The notes: a model not told the origin generated them from the sequence alone. A stretch of 64,000 nt of DNA from Cupidesulfovibrio sp000226255 (GCF_003402415.2 NZ_AP036014.1:3100001-3164000); one strand, 5' to 3'. Positions 17,054 through 27,079 are shown, counted from the first letter of the stretch. Program-made: numbers and translations.

Positions 17054-18600
17054 CCATATCCCCCGCCAACCTCACCGCCACCGTCGCCCATTCCCCGGCG
17101 GATGCCGCAGCCGCAGCCATTGGCCGCTGCCACGCCGTCATTCTGGCAGGCGGCTCCGGCACCCGGCTGTGGCCCCTTTCGCGCGCGCTGTTTCCCAAGC
17201 AGCTGCTGGCCCTGAACGGCGACCTTTCGCTGCTGCAACAGACGGTGCGCCGCGTGCTGTCGCTGTTCCCGCCAGAGCGGGTGCATATCGTCACCAACGA
17301 GGAGCACGTGTTCGAGGTGCGGGCGCAGGCGCGCGCGCTGGACGAACGGCTCGATTCGCAGGTGCTGGCCGAACCCGTGGGCCGCAACACCCTGCCCGCC
17401 ATCCTGCTGGGGCTGGACGCGGCCCTGCGCCACGCGGACGCAGCCGGAAGCGACGCCCCCAACGGCGCGCATGCCGACGACGCCCCCCTGCTGGCGGTGT
17501 TCCCGTCCGACCACCTGCTGCACGACGAGGGCCGCTGGCGCGCCGCGGTCACGCGCGGGGCCGGGCTGGCCGCCGAGGGCTGGTCCGTCACCTTCGGGGT
17601 GCCGCCCACCACGCCCGAGACGGGCTACGGCTACATCCGCCGGGGAGCCCCTCTGGCGGCCCCCGATGCCGCCGCGAAAGGCGCGGCCTTCGCCGTGGAC
17701 GGCTTTGTGGAAAAGCCCGACCTGGAAACCGCGCGCGGCTTTCTGCGCCAGGGCATGCATTTCTGGAACAGCGGCATGTTCGTGTTCAACGGCGGCGTGC
17801 TGCTGGCCGCCGTGCAGCGCTTTCAGCCCGCGCTGGCCGCGTGGTGGGCGACCAGGGAGGACACCCCCCTGGCCCCGGCCATACCGCTTGCGCACGGCTA
17901 CTCCACCCTGCCGTCCATATCCATAGACTACGGCATCATGGAGCACGTGGACCGCATTGCCGTGGTGGAAGCCGACTTCGGCTGGGACGACCTGGGCAGC
18001 TGGGAGGCGCTGTACCGCCTGGGGGCCAAGGACGAGCGCGGCTGCGTGGTGCAGGGCGATACCCTGGCCATGGACTGCGACGACTGCCTGCTGCTTTCGC
18101 GCGGGGGCAAGCTGGTGGCCATCGGGCTTTCCGGGGTCATCGCCGTGCAGACCCGCGACGCCACCCTCATCTGCGCCAAGGACCAGGTGCAGCGGGTGAA
18201 GGACGTGGTGGAGCGCCTGAAGGCCGAAAAGAGCCCCCTCGTGGACGTGCACCTTACCGTGCGCCGCCCGTGGGGCAACTACACGGTGCTCGACGAAGGC
18301 CCCGGCCGCAAGGTGAAGCGCATAGAGGTGAACCCCGGCGCGCGCCTCTCATTGCAGATGCACCATCACCGCAGCGAGCACTGGGTGGTGGCAAAAGGGG
18401 CCGCGCTTGTGCAGGTTGGCAACGAGGAACGCACTTTGACGGAAAATGAGTGGGTGGACATCCCCAAAGCCACCCTTCATCGGTTAACCAATCCGGGACG
18501 CATTCCTCTCGAACTCATCGAAATACAAAGCGGTCCGTATTTGGGCGAAGACGACATCGTCCGCTTTGACGACGTGTACGGACGCCGCAAGGAGGGCTGA
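17050..18600 (+). CDS. manC: Mannose-1-phosphate guanylyltransferase / mannose-6-phosphate isomerase
   Basis: The 516-residue bifunctional enzyme has the nucleotidyltransferase signature GGSGTRLWPLSR near residue 33 with FPKQ, and a C-terminal type II phosphomannose isomerase cupin starting at RPWGNY (about residue 406) with metal-site histidines in MHHHRSEHW. It would turn fructose-6-phosphate into mannose-6-phosphate and mannose-1-phosphate into GDP-mannose. The missing middle step, phosphomannomutase, is encoded at 45.9 kb. The first 28 residues are a non-conserved extension. It overlaps rfbC by four bases. Products feed polysaccharide or LPS synthesis. Confidence 0.92.
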   Translation: MTISPANLTATVAHSPADAAAAAIGRCHAVILAGGSGTRLWPLSRALFPKQLLALNGDLSLLQQTVRRVLSLFPPERVHIVTNEEHVFEVRAQARALDERLDSQVLAEPVGRNTLPAILLGLDAALRHADAAGSDAPNGAHADDAPLLAVFPSDHLLHDEGRWRAAVTRGAGLAAEGWSVTFGVPPTTPETGYGYIRRGAPLAAPDAAAKGAAFAVDGFVEKPDLETARGFLRQGMHFWNSGMFVFNGGVLLAAVQRFQPALAAWWATREDTPLAPAIPLAHGYSTLPSISIDYGIMEHVDRIAVVEADFGWDDLGSWEALYRLGAKDERGCVVQGDTLAMDCDDCLLLSRGGKLVAIGLSGVIAVQTRDATLICAKDQVQRVKDVVERLKAEKSPLVDVHLTVRRPWGNYTVLDEGPGRKVKRIEVNPGARLSLQMHHHRSEHWVVAKGAALVQVGNEERTLTENEWVDIPKATLHRLTNPGRIPLELIEIQSGPYLGEDDIVRFDDVYGRRKEG

Positions 18601-18656
18601 GCGGCCGTTCAGGCGCTGTGGAATTTCACCTAGTTGCGCGAAATGGAAGCGGATTC

Positions 18657-18670
18657 GTGAAATATTTCAC
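18657..18670. promoter_or_regulatory. 14-bp palindrome, Rex-like operator of qrc
   Basis: GTGAAATATTTCAC is a perfect palindrome ending one base before the -35 box of the qrc promoter. The core matches the GTGAA-n4-TTCAC pattern of Rex, the NADH/NAD+-sensing repressor known to act on energy genes in Desulfovibrio. A weaker relative, GTGGAATTTCAC, lies at 18618-18629. Binding at this place would block polymerase. Confidence 0.55.
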
Positions 18671-18671
18671 C

Positions 18672-18701
18672 TTGACAGGCTTTCAAACTGTCGCCTAGTA
18701 A
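18672..18701 (+). promoter_or_regulatory. Sigma-70 promoter of qrcABCD
   Basis: TTGACA (18672-18677) and TAGTAA (18696-18701) are 18 bases apart, giving a start about 60 bases before qrcA. The -35 box is perfect. Confidence 0.65.
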
Positions 18702-18765
18702 GGTTGTCGTGGCAAGTGTGGGCATTCGTTATTCATCTCTCAAATCAGCTAATGAGGCGAAGGGT

Positions 18766-19401
18766 ATGGAGGACAGGCAGTTAAACAGTTCAGGCTGCGG
18801 GACGGACGGCGGCAAATGCTGCGGCGGCGGCATCACACCGTTCCTCGTCGGCCTGGTCGTGTCGCTCATCTTCGGCTGGTGGGTGTTCCCGGACATGATC
18901 TACAGCAAGAAGGAACAACCGATACGCTTCAGCCATAAGGTGCACATGGAAGGCGCGGGCATGGAATGCAAGCAGTGTCACGTGCTGCGTGAGGACGGGA
19001 CCTTCGCGGGTCTGCCCTCCACCGCCAGCTGTGCCGACTGCCATTCCGACGTCATGGGTTCCGACCCCGAGGAAGCCCGCTTCGTCAACGAGTACGTGAA
19101 AACCGGCAAGGAAGTTAAGTGGCTGGTCTACCAGATCCAGCCCGACAACGTCTTCTTCAGCCATGCCGCCCATTCCCTTGACGGCTGCAACCAGTGTCAT
19201 GAATTCAAGGAATCGGAACTCTGCGCGCAGTGCCACCCCGACGTGGCCAATTCCGACAGCGCTCCGACCCACTTTGAAAACAAGCTGACCGGTTACAGCA
19301 AGCAAACCATGAAGATGTGGCAATGCGAACGCTGTCACGCCAATGAGAACCACTACGGCGTGACGAGCTCCAGCAATGCCTGCTTCGTCTGCCACAAGTA
19401 A
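18766..19401 (+). CDS. qrcA: Quinone reductase complex hexaheme cytochrome c subunit QrcA
   Basis: The 211-residue protein has one N-terminal membrane anchor (about residues 20-40) and six CxxCH heme sites (CKQCH, CADCH, CNQCH, CAQCH, CERCH, CFVCH) facing the periplasm. That is the composition of QrcA, which takes electrons from the type I cytochrome c3 network loaded by periplasmic hydrogenases and formate dehydrogenases and passes them towards menaquinone during sulfate reduction. ATG 18766 is chosen because the protein then starts as the family does; GAGG lies 9 bases upstream. First gene of a four-gene operon with promoter and Rex-like site upstream. Confidence 0.95.
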   Translation: MEDRQLNSSGCGTDGGKCCGGGITPFLVGLVVSLIFGWWVFPDMIYSKKEQPIRFSHKVHMEGAGMECKQCHVLREDGTFAGLPSTASCADCHSDVMGSDPEEARFVNEYVKTGKEVKWLVYQIQPDNVFFSHAAHSLDGCNQCHEFKESELCAQCHPDVANSDSAPTHFENKLTGYSKQTMKMWQCERCHANENHYGVTSSSNACFVCHK

Positions 19402-19413
19402 AGGGGTGGTGCT

Positions 19414-21489
19414 ATGGCTCTGGACAGAAGAGGTTTCCTGAAGTTCATCGGCGGCGCCACCGCGGGCATTCTCGCCACCCCCGTCGTCTGGAAAAGCCTG
19501 GACGACGTATCCATCTGGACGCAGAACTGGTCGTGGATTCCGCGTAACATCGACGGCGCCAACTCCTACGTGCCCACCGTCAGCAAGCTGTGTCCGTCCG
19601 GTGTGGGCGTGCGGGTGCGGCTGGTGGACGGCCGCCCGGTGCGCGTGCTGACCAACAACGATCATCCCCTCGGCGGCGGCCTTTCGTCCATCGCCGCGGC
19701 GGAAGTGCAACTGCTCTACAGCCCCTCCCGCATGAAGCGCCCCCTGAAGCGTACCGCCGACGGCGCGTACGTGGGCATCACCTGGGAAGAGGCCGAAACC
19801 ATGCTGGTGGAGGGCCTGAAGAAGGCCAAGGGCGGCGACAAGCTTGCCGTCGTCTCCGGCGACGAAACCGGCACCATCAACGAACTGTTCACGGCGCTGG
19901 CCGCCGAGATGGGTTCGAAGTCCTGCTTCCTGATGCCCGGCGAGGCCCAGCCCGCCGCCAAGGCGTGGGAACTGATGGGCGGCGAAGGCCAGGTGGGCTA
20001 CGACATCGAGAAGAGCGACTACGTGCTGGCCATTGGCGCCAACGTGCTCGAAACCTGGGGCACGGTCATCCGCAACCGCCGCGCCTTCAAGGCGGGCCGA
20101 CCCCATGGCGAAACGCCTTCGGTGCGCTTCGCCTACGCGGGCCCGGTGCAGAACAACACCGCCGCCGGCGCGGACGTGTGGCTGCCCATCCGTCCCGGCA
20201 CCGAAACGGTGCTGGCCCTCGGCCTTGCCAACCTGCTGATCAAGGCGGGCGCATCCAGCCCCGCCGCCGACTTCGCCGACTTCAAGGCCCTGGCCGCGAA
20301 GTTCACCCCCGAACAGGTGGCGGCGCAGACCGGCGTGGACGCCAAGCGTCTTGCCGCCGTGGCCCAGGAACTGACCAAGGCCAAGCGGCCGCTGGTCATC
20401 GCCGGGTCCGAGTTCGGTCAGGGCGGCGGCGCTGCCCCCGTGCTGGCGGGCCTTGCGCTGAACGCTCTGCTCGGCTCCATGAACCGCGAAGGCGGCATCC
20501 GCGCCCTGCCCTACGCCCGCAAGGTGGTTCCTGCCGCCATGGACCGCAAGGCCCTGCTGCAGAACGACCTGGTGGGCTGGCTCGGCAAGGTGGCCTCCGG
20601 CAAGGCCGCGGCCCCGCAGGCGATTGTCTTCTACGAAGCCAACCCCGTCTACGCGCTGCCCCAGGCCGACGCCATGAAGGCCACGCTGGCCAAGGTGCCC
20701 TTCAAGGTGGCCTTCACCAGCTTCCTGGACGAAACGGCCATGGCCTGCGACCTCGTGTTGCCGGTGCCCATGGGCCTTGAACGCTTCGACGACGTGGACA
20801 CCCCCTACGGCTCCGGCCAGGTGGTGTACGCGCTTGCCGTGCCCGCGCTGGCTCCCCTGGTGGACGCCCGCCCGGCCGGCGACGTGGTCATCGGCGTGGC
20901 GAAGAAGCTGGGCGCCGACCTTGGCGTCGCCGCCTTCGCCGACGCCCTGAAGGCCAAGGCCGAAGCCCGCGGCGCGAGCTTCACCGAGCCTTCGGCCACC
21001 AACGCGCACGTAAGCGGCGCAGTGTTGCCGGTCAACGGCATCGCCCTGCGCGCCGACGTACTTTCCAAGGCCATCGACGTGAAGGCCCCGGCCTTCCCCG
21101 TCGCCCTCGCCCCGGTCGCCAAGCTGAACGTGGGCACCAGCAAGACCGCCACCCCGCCCTTCAACACCAAGACCGTCCGCCGCTGGGAAATCCAGGGCGC
21201 GGAACTCTACGTGATGATGAACGGGGTCACGGCCGCCAAGCTGGGCCTGCGGATGCACGACCGCATCGAGCTCTCGAACCCCGCCGGCAAGTTCATGGCG
21301 CGGGTGAACCTGTTCGAAGGCGTCATCAACGACACCGTGGCCGTGCCCGCCGGGCATGGGCACACCGCCTTCGACGAGTTCAGCAAGGGCAAGGGCGAAA
21401 ACGTCATGCGCCTGCTCGCAGCTGGTGCGGAACCCGGCACGGGCCTTTCGGTCTGGAACAGCGCCGGCGTAAACATCGCCAAAGCATAA
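19414..21489 (+). CDS. qrcB: Quinone reductase complex molybdopterin-oxidoreductase-like subunit QrcB
   Basis: The 691-residue protein has a Tat leader (RRGFLKF at residues 5-11) and the fold of the DMSO-reductase family. The N-terminal region that normally holds a CxxCxxxC iron-sulfur site keeps only one cysteine (KLCPSGVGVRVRLVDG), as in QrcB, which has lost its molybdenum cofactor and acts as a structural subunit of the periplasmic arm. It follows qrcA by 12 bases and precedes the iron-sulfur subunit. The Tat leader probably also carries the QrcC ferredoxin to the periplasm as a passenger. Confidence 0.95.
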   Translation: MALDRRGFLKFIGGATAGILATPVVWKSLDDVSIWTQNWSWIPRNIDGANSYVPTVSKLCPSGVGVRVRLVDGRPVRVLTNNDHPLGGGLSSIAAAEVQLLYSPSRMKRPLKRTADGAYVGITWEEAETMLVEGLKKAKGGDKLAVVSGDETGTINELFTALAAEMGSKSCFLMPGEAQPAAKAWELMGGEGQVGYDIEKSDYVLAIGANVLETWGTVIRNRRAFKAGRPHGETPSVRFAYAGPVQNNTAAGADVWLPIRPGTETVLALGLANLLIKAGASSPAADFADFKALAAKFTPEQVAAQTGVDAKRLAAVAQELTKAKRPLVIAGSEFGQGGGAAPVLAGLALNALLGSMNREGGIRALPYARKVVPAAMDRKALLQNDLVGWLGKVASGKAAAPQAIVFYEANPVYALPQADAMKATLAKVPFKVAFTSFLDETAMACDLVLPVPMGLERFDDVDTPYGSGQVVYALAVPALAPLVDARPAGDVVIGVAKKLGADLGVAAFADALKAKAEARGASFTEPSATNAHVSGAVLPVNGIALRADVLSKAIDVKAPAFPVALAPVAKLNVGTSKTATPPFNTKTVRRWEIQGAELYVMMNGVTAAKLGLRMHDRIELSNPAGKFMARVNLFEGVINDTVAVPAGHGHTAFDEFSKGKGENVMRLLAAGAEPGTGLSVWNSAGVNIAKA

Positions 21490-21501
21490 GGAACGTACGT
21501 C

Positions 21502-22269
<768 letters not shown>

Positions 22270-22278
22270 GGGGCGGCC

Positions 22279-23532
22279 ATGGATAAGAACTACGACCTTC
22301 CCATCGACGCCGCGCTGTTCCCCGAAGGCTGCACGCGCTGCTCGCTGTCCAAGTTCCTGGTCTGGATCGCGGCCGTCATGGCCGTGTTCGGGTGGGGCCT
22401 GTACGCCGCCTACCGGGTGCTGGCCGAGGGCCTGGGCGTTACCGGGCTGGACGACTACTTCGGGTTCGGCCTGTGGATCACCTTCGACCTCGCGGTCATC
22501 GCGCTGGGCGCGGGCGCGTTCTTCACGGGCCTCTTGCGCTACATCCTGAACATCGACCCGCTGAAGAACATCATCAACCTCACGGTCATCGTGGGCTTTC
22601 TGTGCTACTCGGGCGCCATGCTCGTCCTGGTGCTCGACGTGGGCCAGCCGCTGCGCGCCTGGTTCGGCTACTGGCACGCCAACGTGCACTCCATGCTGAC
22701 GGAAGTGATCTTCTGCATCACCTGCTACCTCCTCGTGCTGATCATCGAGTACGTCCCGCTGATCCTCGAGCAGAAGCAGCTGAACCGCAACAAGCTGGTG
22801 CACGCCATCGCCCACAACTTCCACCTGATGATGCCCCTCTTCGCGGGTATCGGCGCCTTCCTGTCCACGTTCCACCAGGGGTCGCTGGGCGGCATGTATG
22901 GCGTGCTCTTCGCCCGCCCGTACATCGCGCGTGACGGCTTCTTCATCTGGCCCTGGACGTTCTTCCTGTACGTCCTCTCCGCCGTGGGCTCCGGGCCGGT
23001 GTTCACCGTGCTCGTGTGCACCATCATGGAAAAGATGACCGGCAAGCAGTTGGTAAGCTGGGAGATCAAGAGCCTGATGGGCAAGATCGCCGGCACCATG
23101 CTGAGCGTGTACATGGTCTTCAAGCTGGCGGACACCTGGGCGTGGGCCAACGACATCCTGCCCCGCTCCGGCCTGACCTTCGACCAGGTCTTCTACGGCT
23201 GGATCTACGGCAAGTGGCTGCTGTGGGCGGAACTGTTCGCCTGCGGCGTGCTGCCCGCCATCATCCTGATCGTTCCGTCCACGCGCAACAACCGCGCGCT
23301 GTTCTACACGGCGGCGATCCTGGACTGCATCGGCGTGACCATCAACCGCTACGTCATGACCGTACAGGCCCTGGCCGCGCCGGTCATGCCCTTCGACAGC
23401 TGGGAAACCTACGCCCCCAACTGGGCGGAATGGGGCGCCAGCGCCATGATCATGGCCTACGCGGCCCTGGTCCTCAGCCTGTCGTACCGCTACCTGCCGG
23501 TGTTCCCGCAGGAAGTGAAGCTGAACAAGTAG
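22279..23532 (+). CDS. qrcD: Quinone reductase complex NrfD-like membrane subunit QrcD
   Basis: The 417-residue integral membrane protein shows about ten hydrophobic segments and the NrfD/PsrC pattern, with charged residues inside helices (for example in GQPLRAWFGYWHANVHSM) that line the quinone site. It reduces menaquinone and is thought to couple this to proton uptake. It is the last gene of the qrc operon; a strong terminator follows 37 bases after the stop. Confidence 0.95.
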   Translation: MDKNYDLPIDAALFPEGCTRCSLSKFLVWIAAVMAVFGWGLYAAYRVLAEGLGVTGLDDYFGFGLWITFDLAVIALGAGAFFTGLLRYILNIDPLKNIINLTVIVGFLCYSGAMLVLVLDVGQPLRAWFGYWHANVHSMLTEVIFCITCYLLVLIIEYVPLILEQKQLNRNKLVHAIAHNFHLMMPLFAGIGAFLSTFHQGSLGGMYGVLFARPYIARDGFFIWPWTFFLYVLSAVGSGPVFTVLVCTIMEKMTGKQLVSWEIKSLMGKIAGTMLSVYMVFKLADTWAWANDILPRSGLTFDQVFYGWIYGKWLLWAELFACGVLPAIILIVPSTRNNRALFYTAAILDCIGVTINRYVMTVQALAAPVMPFDSWETYAPNWAEWGASAMIMAYAALVLSLSYRYLPVFPQEVKLNK

Positions 23533-23569
23533 TCTTGCGGCCGCAAGGCCGTGATGCCATCGCCTTGCA

Positions 23570-23602
23570 GGGCGGGACAGGGCAACCTGTCCCGCCCTTT
23601 TT
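23570..23602 (+). terminator. Rho-independent terminator of the qrc operon
   Basis: A perfect 12-bp stem (23570-23581 with 23586-23597), GCAA tetraloop and five T form a textbook terminator. Confidence 0.9.
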
Positions 23603-23730
23603 CATGACGGCAGGCCCGGAAAGCAGGGCCTGCAAAGGCACGCCCGCTCCGGCGCGCACGGCGGCAATCAAGCGGCGGCTCCTCCGCAGCGCCGCAACGG
23701 CCACACGGAAAGACTGTTCGGCGATGCGTC

Positions 23731-23767
23731 GGGGGGGGGGGGACAGGGCAACCTGTCCCCCCTTTTT
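23731..23767 (+). terminator. Second, near-duplicate terminator with a G12 tract
   Basis: The same loop and inner stem (GACAGG-GCAA-CCTGTC), the same T5 tail and the same following CATG recur here, about 160 bases after the first. The outer left arm is a run of 12 G (23731-23742) pairing with six C. It seems to be a duplicated and then slipped copy of the first. Confidence 0.7.
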
Positions 23768-23825
23768 CATGCCCGCCGCCGTCCCGGATGCACCGCCCAC
23801 CTTGGCAGGGGGCGTGTTGCGGCGT

Positions 23826-24800
23826 ATGCTGCGCCCCAGAATGGAAAATTCCCGACACGGCGGGGGCGGCGCGACCCCTTCTTGCTCCGGCACGCAGCCG
23901 CCTTCTGCACTGGCGTCCAGTCCGGCGTCCTGGTCGGCGTCTGGATCGACACCTGGGTCGGCGTCCGGCCAATCACCCGGCCATGCTCCCGCCGAAACGC
24001 CACCGGCCCGTTCCGGCTCCGCCCGGTGGGCCGTGGCCCGTGACGTGGCGCAGTACTGCTGCGTCATGGGGGCGCTGGCCTGGATTACCCTGCGCGGCAC
24101 CGCCGCCTCGGGCTATGTCTGGCAATGGAACCGGCTGTGGCGGCACCTGTTCACCATCTCGGCCGACGGCGCATTCCGCGCCGGGCCGCTGCTGGAGGGC
24201 CTTGGGGTGACGTTGCGGATTGTGGCGGCCAGCCTTGCGCTGGCGCTGCTGGCGGGGCTGCTGGCGGCGCTGCTGCGCCAGTCCGGCTCGCGCGTGGGCC
24301 GGGCGCTGGCCGTGGGCTACGTTGAAACGGTGCGCAACACCCCGCTGCTCATCCAGTTGTTCGTGGTCTATTTCGTGTTCGCGCCCATGCTGGGCATGGG
24401 CCGCTACACGGCCGGAGTGCTGTCCCTTTCGCTGTTCGAGGGGGCGTACATCGCCGAGATCCTGCGGGCGGGCATACTTTCCGTGCCCACCGGGCAGTGG
24501 GAGGCCGCGCGCAGCCTTGGCATGGACGTTCCCGGAACCTATATGGAGGTGGTGTTGCCCCAGGCGGCCCGCACCGCCCTGCCCCCCCTGACCGGGCAAC
24601 TGGTCTCGCTGGTCAAGGATTCGTCCCTCGTCAGCACCATCGCCCTGCACGACCTGGCCATGCAGGCCCAGGCGGTGGCCGCCGACACGTTTCTGGTGTT
24701 CGAGGTATGGTTCCTCGTGGCGGGCATGTACCTTGCCCTCACGCTGGCCCTTTCGGCCCTGGCGCAGTTGCTGGAAAGGCGTCTGCGCTACGAATTCTGA
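23826..24800 (+). CDS. Polar amino acid ABC transporter permease (first)
   Basis: The C-terminal 220 residues are a HisM/GlnP-type permease: several membrane helices and the EAA-type loop for the ATPase, GQWEAARSLGMDVPGTYMEVVLPQA. The N-terminus is a long Ser/Pro/Ala/Gly extension (about 60 residues) without homology that I can see, followed by an extra helix. The start is uncertain: ATG 23826 and ATG 23841 are both possible, and frame-compatible codons extend into the second terminator. It is followed by a binding protein and a second permease on the same strand. No ATPase gene is present. Confidence 0.75.
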   Translation: MLRPRMENSRHGGGGATPSCSGTQPPSALASSPASWSASGSTPGSASGQSPGHAPAETPPARSGSARWAVARDVAQYCCVMGALAWITLRGTAASGYVWQWNRLWRHLFTISADGAFRAGPLLEGLGVTLRIVAASLALALLAGLLAALLRQSGSRVGRALAVGYVETVRNTPLLIQLFVVYFVFAPMLGMGRYTAGVLSLSLFEGAYIAEILRAGILSVPTGQWEAARSLGMDVPGTYMEVVLPQAARTALPPLTGQLVSLVKDSSLVSTIALHDLAMQAQAVAADTFLVFEVWFLVAGMYLALTLALSALAQLLERRLRYEF

Positions 24801-24912
24801 CGCGTCCGGAGCAACGCCCGCACGGACCGGGCCCGGCCGGATGCGGCCAGGCCGCCGCCTTGTCGCACGGCTCTTGGGCGACCAGACGGCGGCCACACAA
24901 CGGAGGCACACC

Positions 24913-25788
24913 ATGCATACGTCCACTTCCCCCACCCGGCTCCACGCCCCGGCCGTCCTGCGGCCCGTGCTGACGGCCCTTCTGCTTCTGGCGGCTTTGC
25001 TGGCGACGCACGCCCATGCCTGGGCCGCCGACGCATCCGTGCGTCAGAAACTGTCCGAGGAAAGCGCCATCGCCGACGTGCTCGAGCGCGGCGTGCTGCG
25101 CGTGGGCTTTTCCACCTTCGTGCCGTGGGCCATGCAGGACAAGACCGGCAAGTTCATCGGCTTCGAGGTTGACGTGGCCACCCGCCTGGCCGAGGATCTG
25201 GGCGTGAAGGTGGAATTCGTGCCCACCAAGTGGTCGGGCATCATCCCCGCCCTGCTCACCGGCAAGTTCGACGTGATCATCGGCGGCATGAGCGTGAAGC
25301 CAGACCGCAACCTGAAGGTGAATTTCACCGTGCCCTACGACCACGCGGGCATGGCCCTGATGGCCAACCGCGCAACGGCCAAGGGCTTCGCCACCCTGGA
25401 GGACTTCGACAAGCCCGAAGTGACAATTACCGCGCGCACCGGCAGCACCGCCGCCGCCGCGGTGAAGAAACGCCTGCCAAAGGCCACCCTGCGCCTGTTC
25501 GACGACGAGGCCCCGGCCATCCAGGAAGTCCTGGCTGGCCGCGCCCACGCCATGGTCTCCAGCGCGCCCCTGCCCGCCTTCGAGGTGCTGAAGAACCCCG
25601 ACAAGCTGTTCCTGCCCATGCCCGGCACGTTCACCAGCGAACCGGTGGGCTTTGCCGTGCGCAAGGGCGACGTGGACACCCTGAACGTGTTCGACAATTG
25701 GATCCGCCTGGTGGAGGCCGAGGGCTGGCTGAAGGAACGCAAGCATTACTGGTTCGAGACCAATGAGTGGGAAACGCGGCTGAAGTAG
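24913..25788 (+). CDS. Amino acid ABC transporter periplasmic binding protein
   Basis: The 291-residue precursor has a signal peptide (about residues 1-39, ending AHAWA) and a family 3 solute-binding domain: GVLRVGFSTFVPWAM, then GFEVDVATRLAEDLG, then GKFDVIIGGMSV. Such proteins deliver polar amino acids to HisMQ-type permeases. CGGAGG at 24901-24906 sets ATG 24913. It sits between two permease genes, 112 bases after the first and 171 before the second. Confidence 0.88.
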   Translation: MHTSTSPTRLHAPAVLRPVLTALLLLAALLATHAHAWAADASVRQKLSEESAIADVLERGVLRVGFSTFVPWAMQDKTGKFIGFEVDVATRLAEDLGVKVEFVPTKWSGIIPALLTGKFDVIIGGMSVKPDRNLKVNFTVPYDHAGMALMANRATAKGFATLEDFDKPEVTITARTGSTAAAAVKKRLPKATLRLFDDEAPAIQEVLAGRAHAMVSSAPLPAFEVLKNPDKLFLPMPGTFTSEPVGFAVRKGDVDTLNVFDNWIRLVEAEGWLKERKHYWFETNEWETRLK

Positions 25789-25959
25789 CCGCCACGCGGC
25801 GGCGCGCAGCCAGACGCGGCCGCCCCGGTCACCGTTCGCGTCACGCCGGGCTCCCATGGGGGTCCGGCGCGGCGCGCCACCACCCGATCCGCCGATGACG
25901 TCCCGGTCGGCCGAGGCGCGGGCCTCGCCCGGCAGCCGCCAGCCGCAGTCAGGAGTTGC

Positions 25960-27048
25960 ATGGTCCCCAGGCCGTTTCCCGCCCTGCCGCCGGAACACAA
26001 TGTACCGGCCTTTCCCCCGCGAGACGGCGACGGCGCGCGACGGTCCCGCGCGTCCGGCGCGTCCGGCGGATCAGGTGCGTCCGGTGCGTCCGGTGCGTCA
26101 GGCACCGACGCCGCCCCCCCGGCCGTGGAGGACTTCCTGTCGCCCGCCGCCGCGCTGCGGGTGGACATGGCCCTGCTGGCGCTGCTGCTGGCCGCCGGGG
26201 CATGGCTGGCCTGGCGGGGGACCGGACAGTTGGACTACCACTGGAACTGGAATCTGGTGGGGCAATACCTGCTCCGCCACGACACGGAGCAGGGGGCGCA
26301 GGCAGGCTGGGTGCCCGGCATGCTGGCGCAGGGACTGCTGGTGACGCTGCGCCTGGGCCTGTGGTCCACGCTGCTGGCGCTGGCCATCGGCACGGGCATG
26401 GGCCTGTTGCGGGCCAGCCCGCGTCTGTTCCGGCGCATGGTGGCGCGCACCTATGTGGAAGGGGTGCGCAACCTGCCCCCGCTGGTGCTGGTGTTCATCT
26501 TCCACTTCTTCGTGAGTTCCCAGTTGGGCGCGCTGGCCGCCCCGCTGGCCCCCCTGATGGAGGACGCGGCCGCGCTGCTGCCCCCCACCGCCCTGGCCTG
26601 GCTGGCCAGGGCCTCGGCCGTGCTGCTGGCCCCACCCGACCAGTTGCCGGTGTTCCTTTCCGGGGTGGTCATCCTGGGGCTGTACGAGGGGGCCTACATC
26701 ACCGAAATCGTGCGCGCCGGACTGGAAGGCGTGGGACGCGGCCAGTGGGAGGCGTCCGCATCCACGGGCCTTACCCGCCGCCAGCAACTGCGCCACGTCA
26801 TCCTGCCGCAGGCCTTCCGGTTGATCATTCCGCCGCTGGCCGGGCAGTTCATCTCCACCATCAAGGATTCCGCCATCCTGTCGGTAATCTCCATCCGCGA
26901 GCTGACCTTCCAGGGCATGGAACTGATGGCCGCCACCTACCTGACCTTCGAGATCTGGCTCACGGTGGCGGCCCTGTATCTGATGCTGACCGTTGTCTGC
27001 TCTCTGGCTGCGCGGCACGTGGAGCGCCGACTGCGCCGGACCATGTAG
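25960..27048 (+). CDS. Polar amino acid ABC transporter permease (second)
   Basis: The 362-residue protein has a Gly/Ala/Ser repeat (about residues 25-50) encoded by a 9-base tandem repeat (about 26049-26100), then a transmembrane domain with the EAA-type loop GQWEASASTGLTRRQQLRHV. A long insert of Ala/Pro-rich sequence separates early helices, longer than in typical members. AGGAG at 25951-25955 sets ATG 25960. With the first permease it would form the heterodimeric membrane channel. The matching ATPase must be encoded elsewhere. Confidence 0.82.
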   Translation: MVPRPFPALPPEHNVPAFPPRDGDGARRSRASGASGGSGASGASGASGTDAAPPAVEDFLSPAAALRVDMALLALLLAAGAWLAWRGTGQLDYHWNWNLVGQYLLRHDTEQGAQAGWVPGMLAQGLLVTLRLGLWSTLLALAIGTGMGLLRASPRLFRRMVARTYVEGVRNLPPLVLVFIFHFFVSSQLGALAAPLAPLMEDAAALLPPTALAWLARASAVLLAPPDQLPVFLSGVVILGLYEGAYITEIVRAGLEGVGRGQWEASASTGLTRRQQLRHVILPQAFRLIIPPLAGQFISTIKDSAILSVISIRELTFQGMELMAATYLTFEIWLTVAALYLMLTVVCSLAARHVERRLRRTM

Positions 27049-27079
27049 CCTCGGGCCGCCCGCCCCCCTTCCCCGCAGG

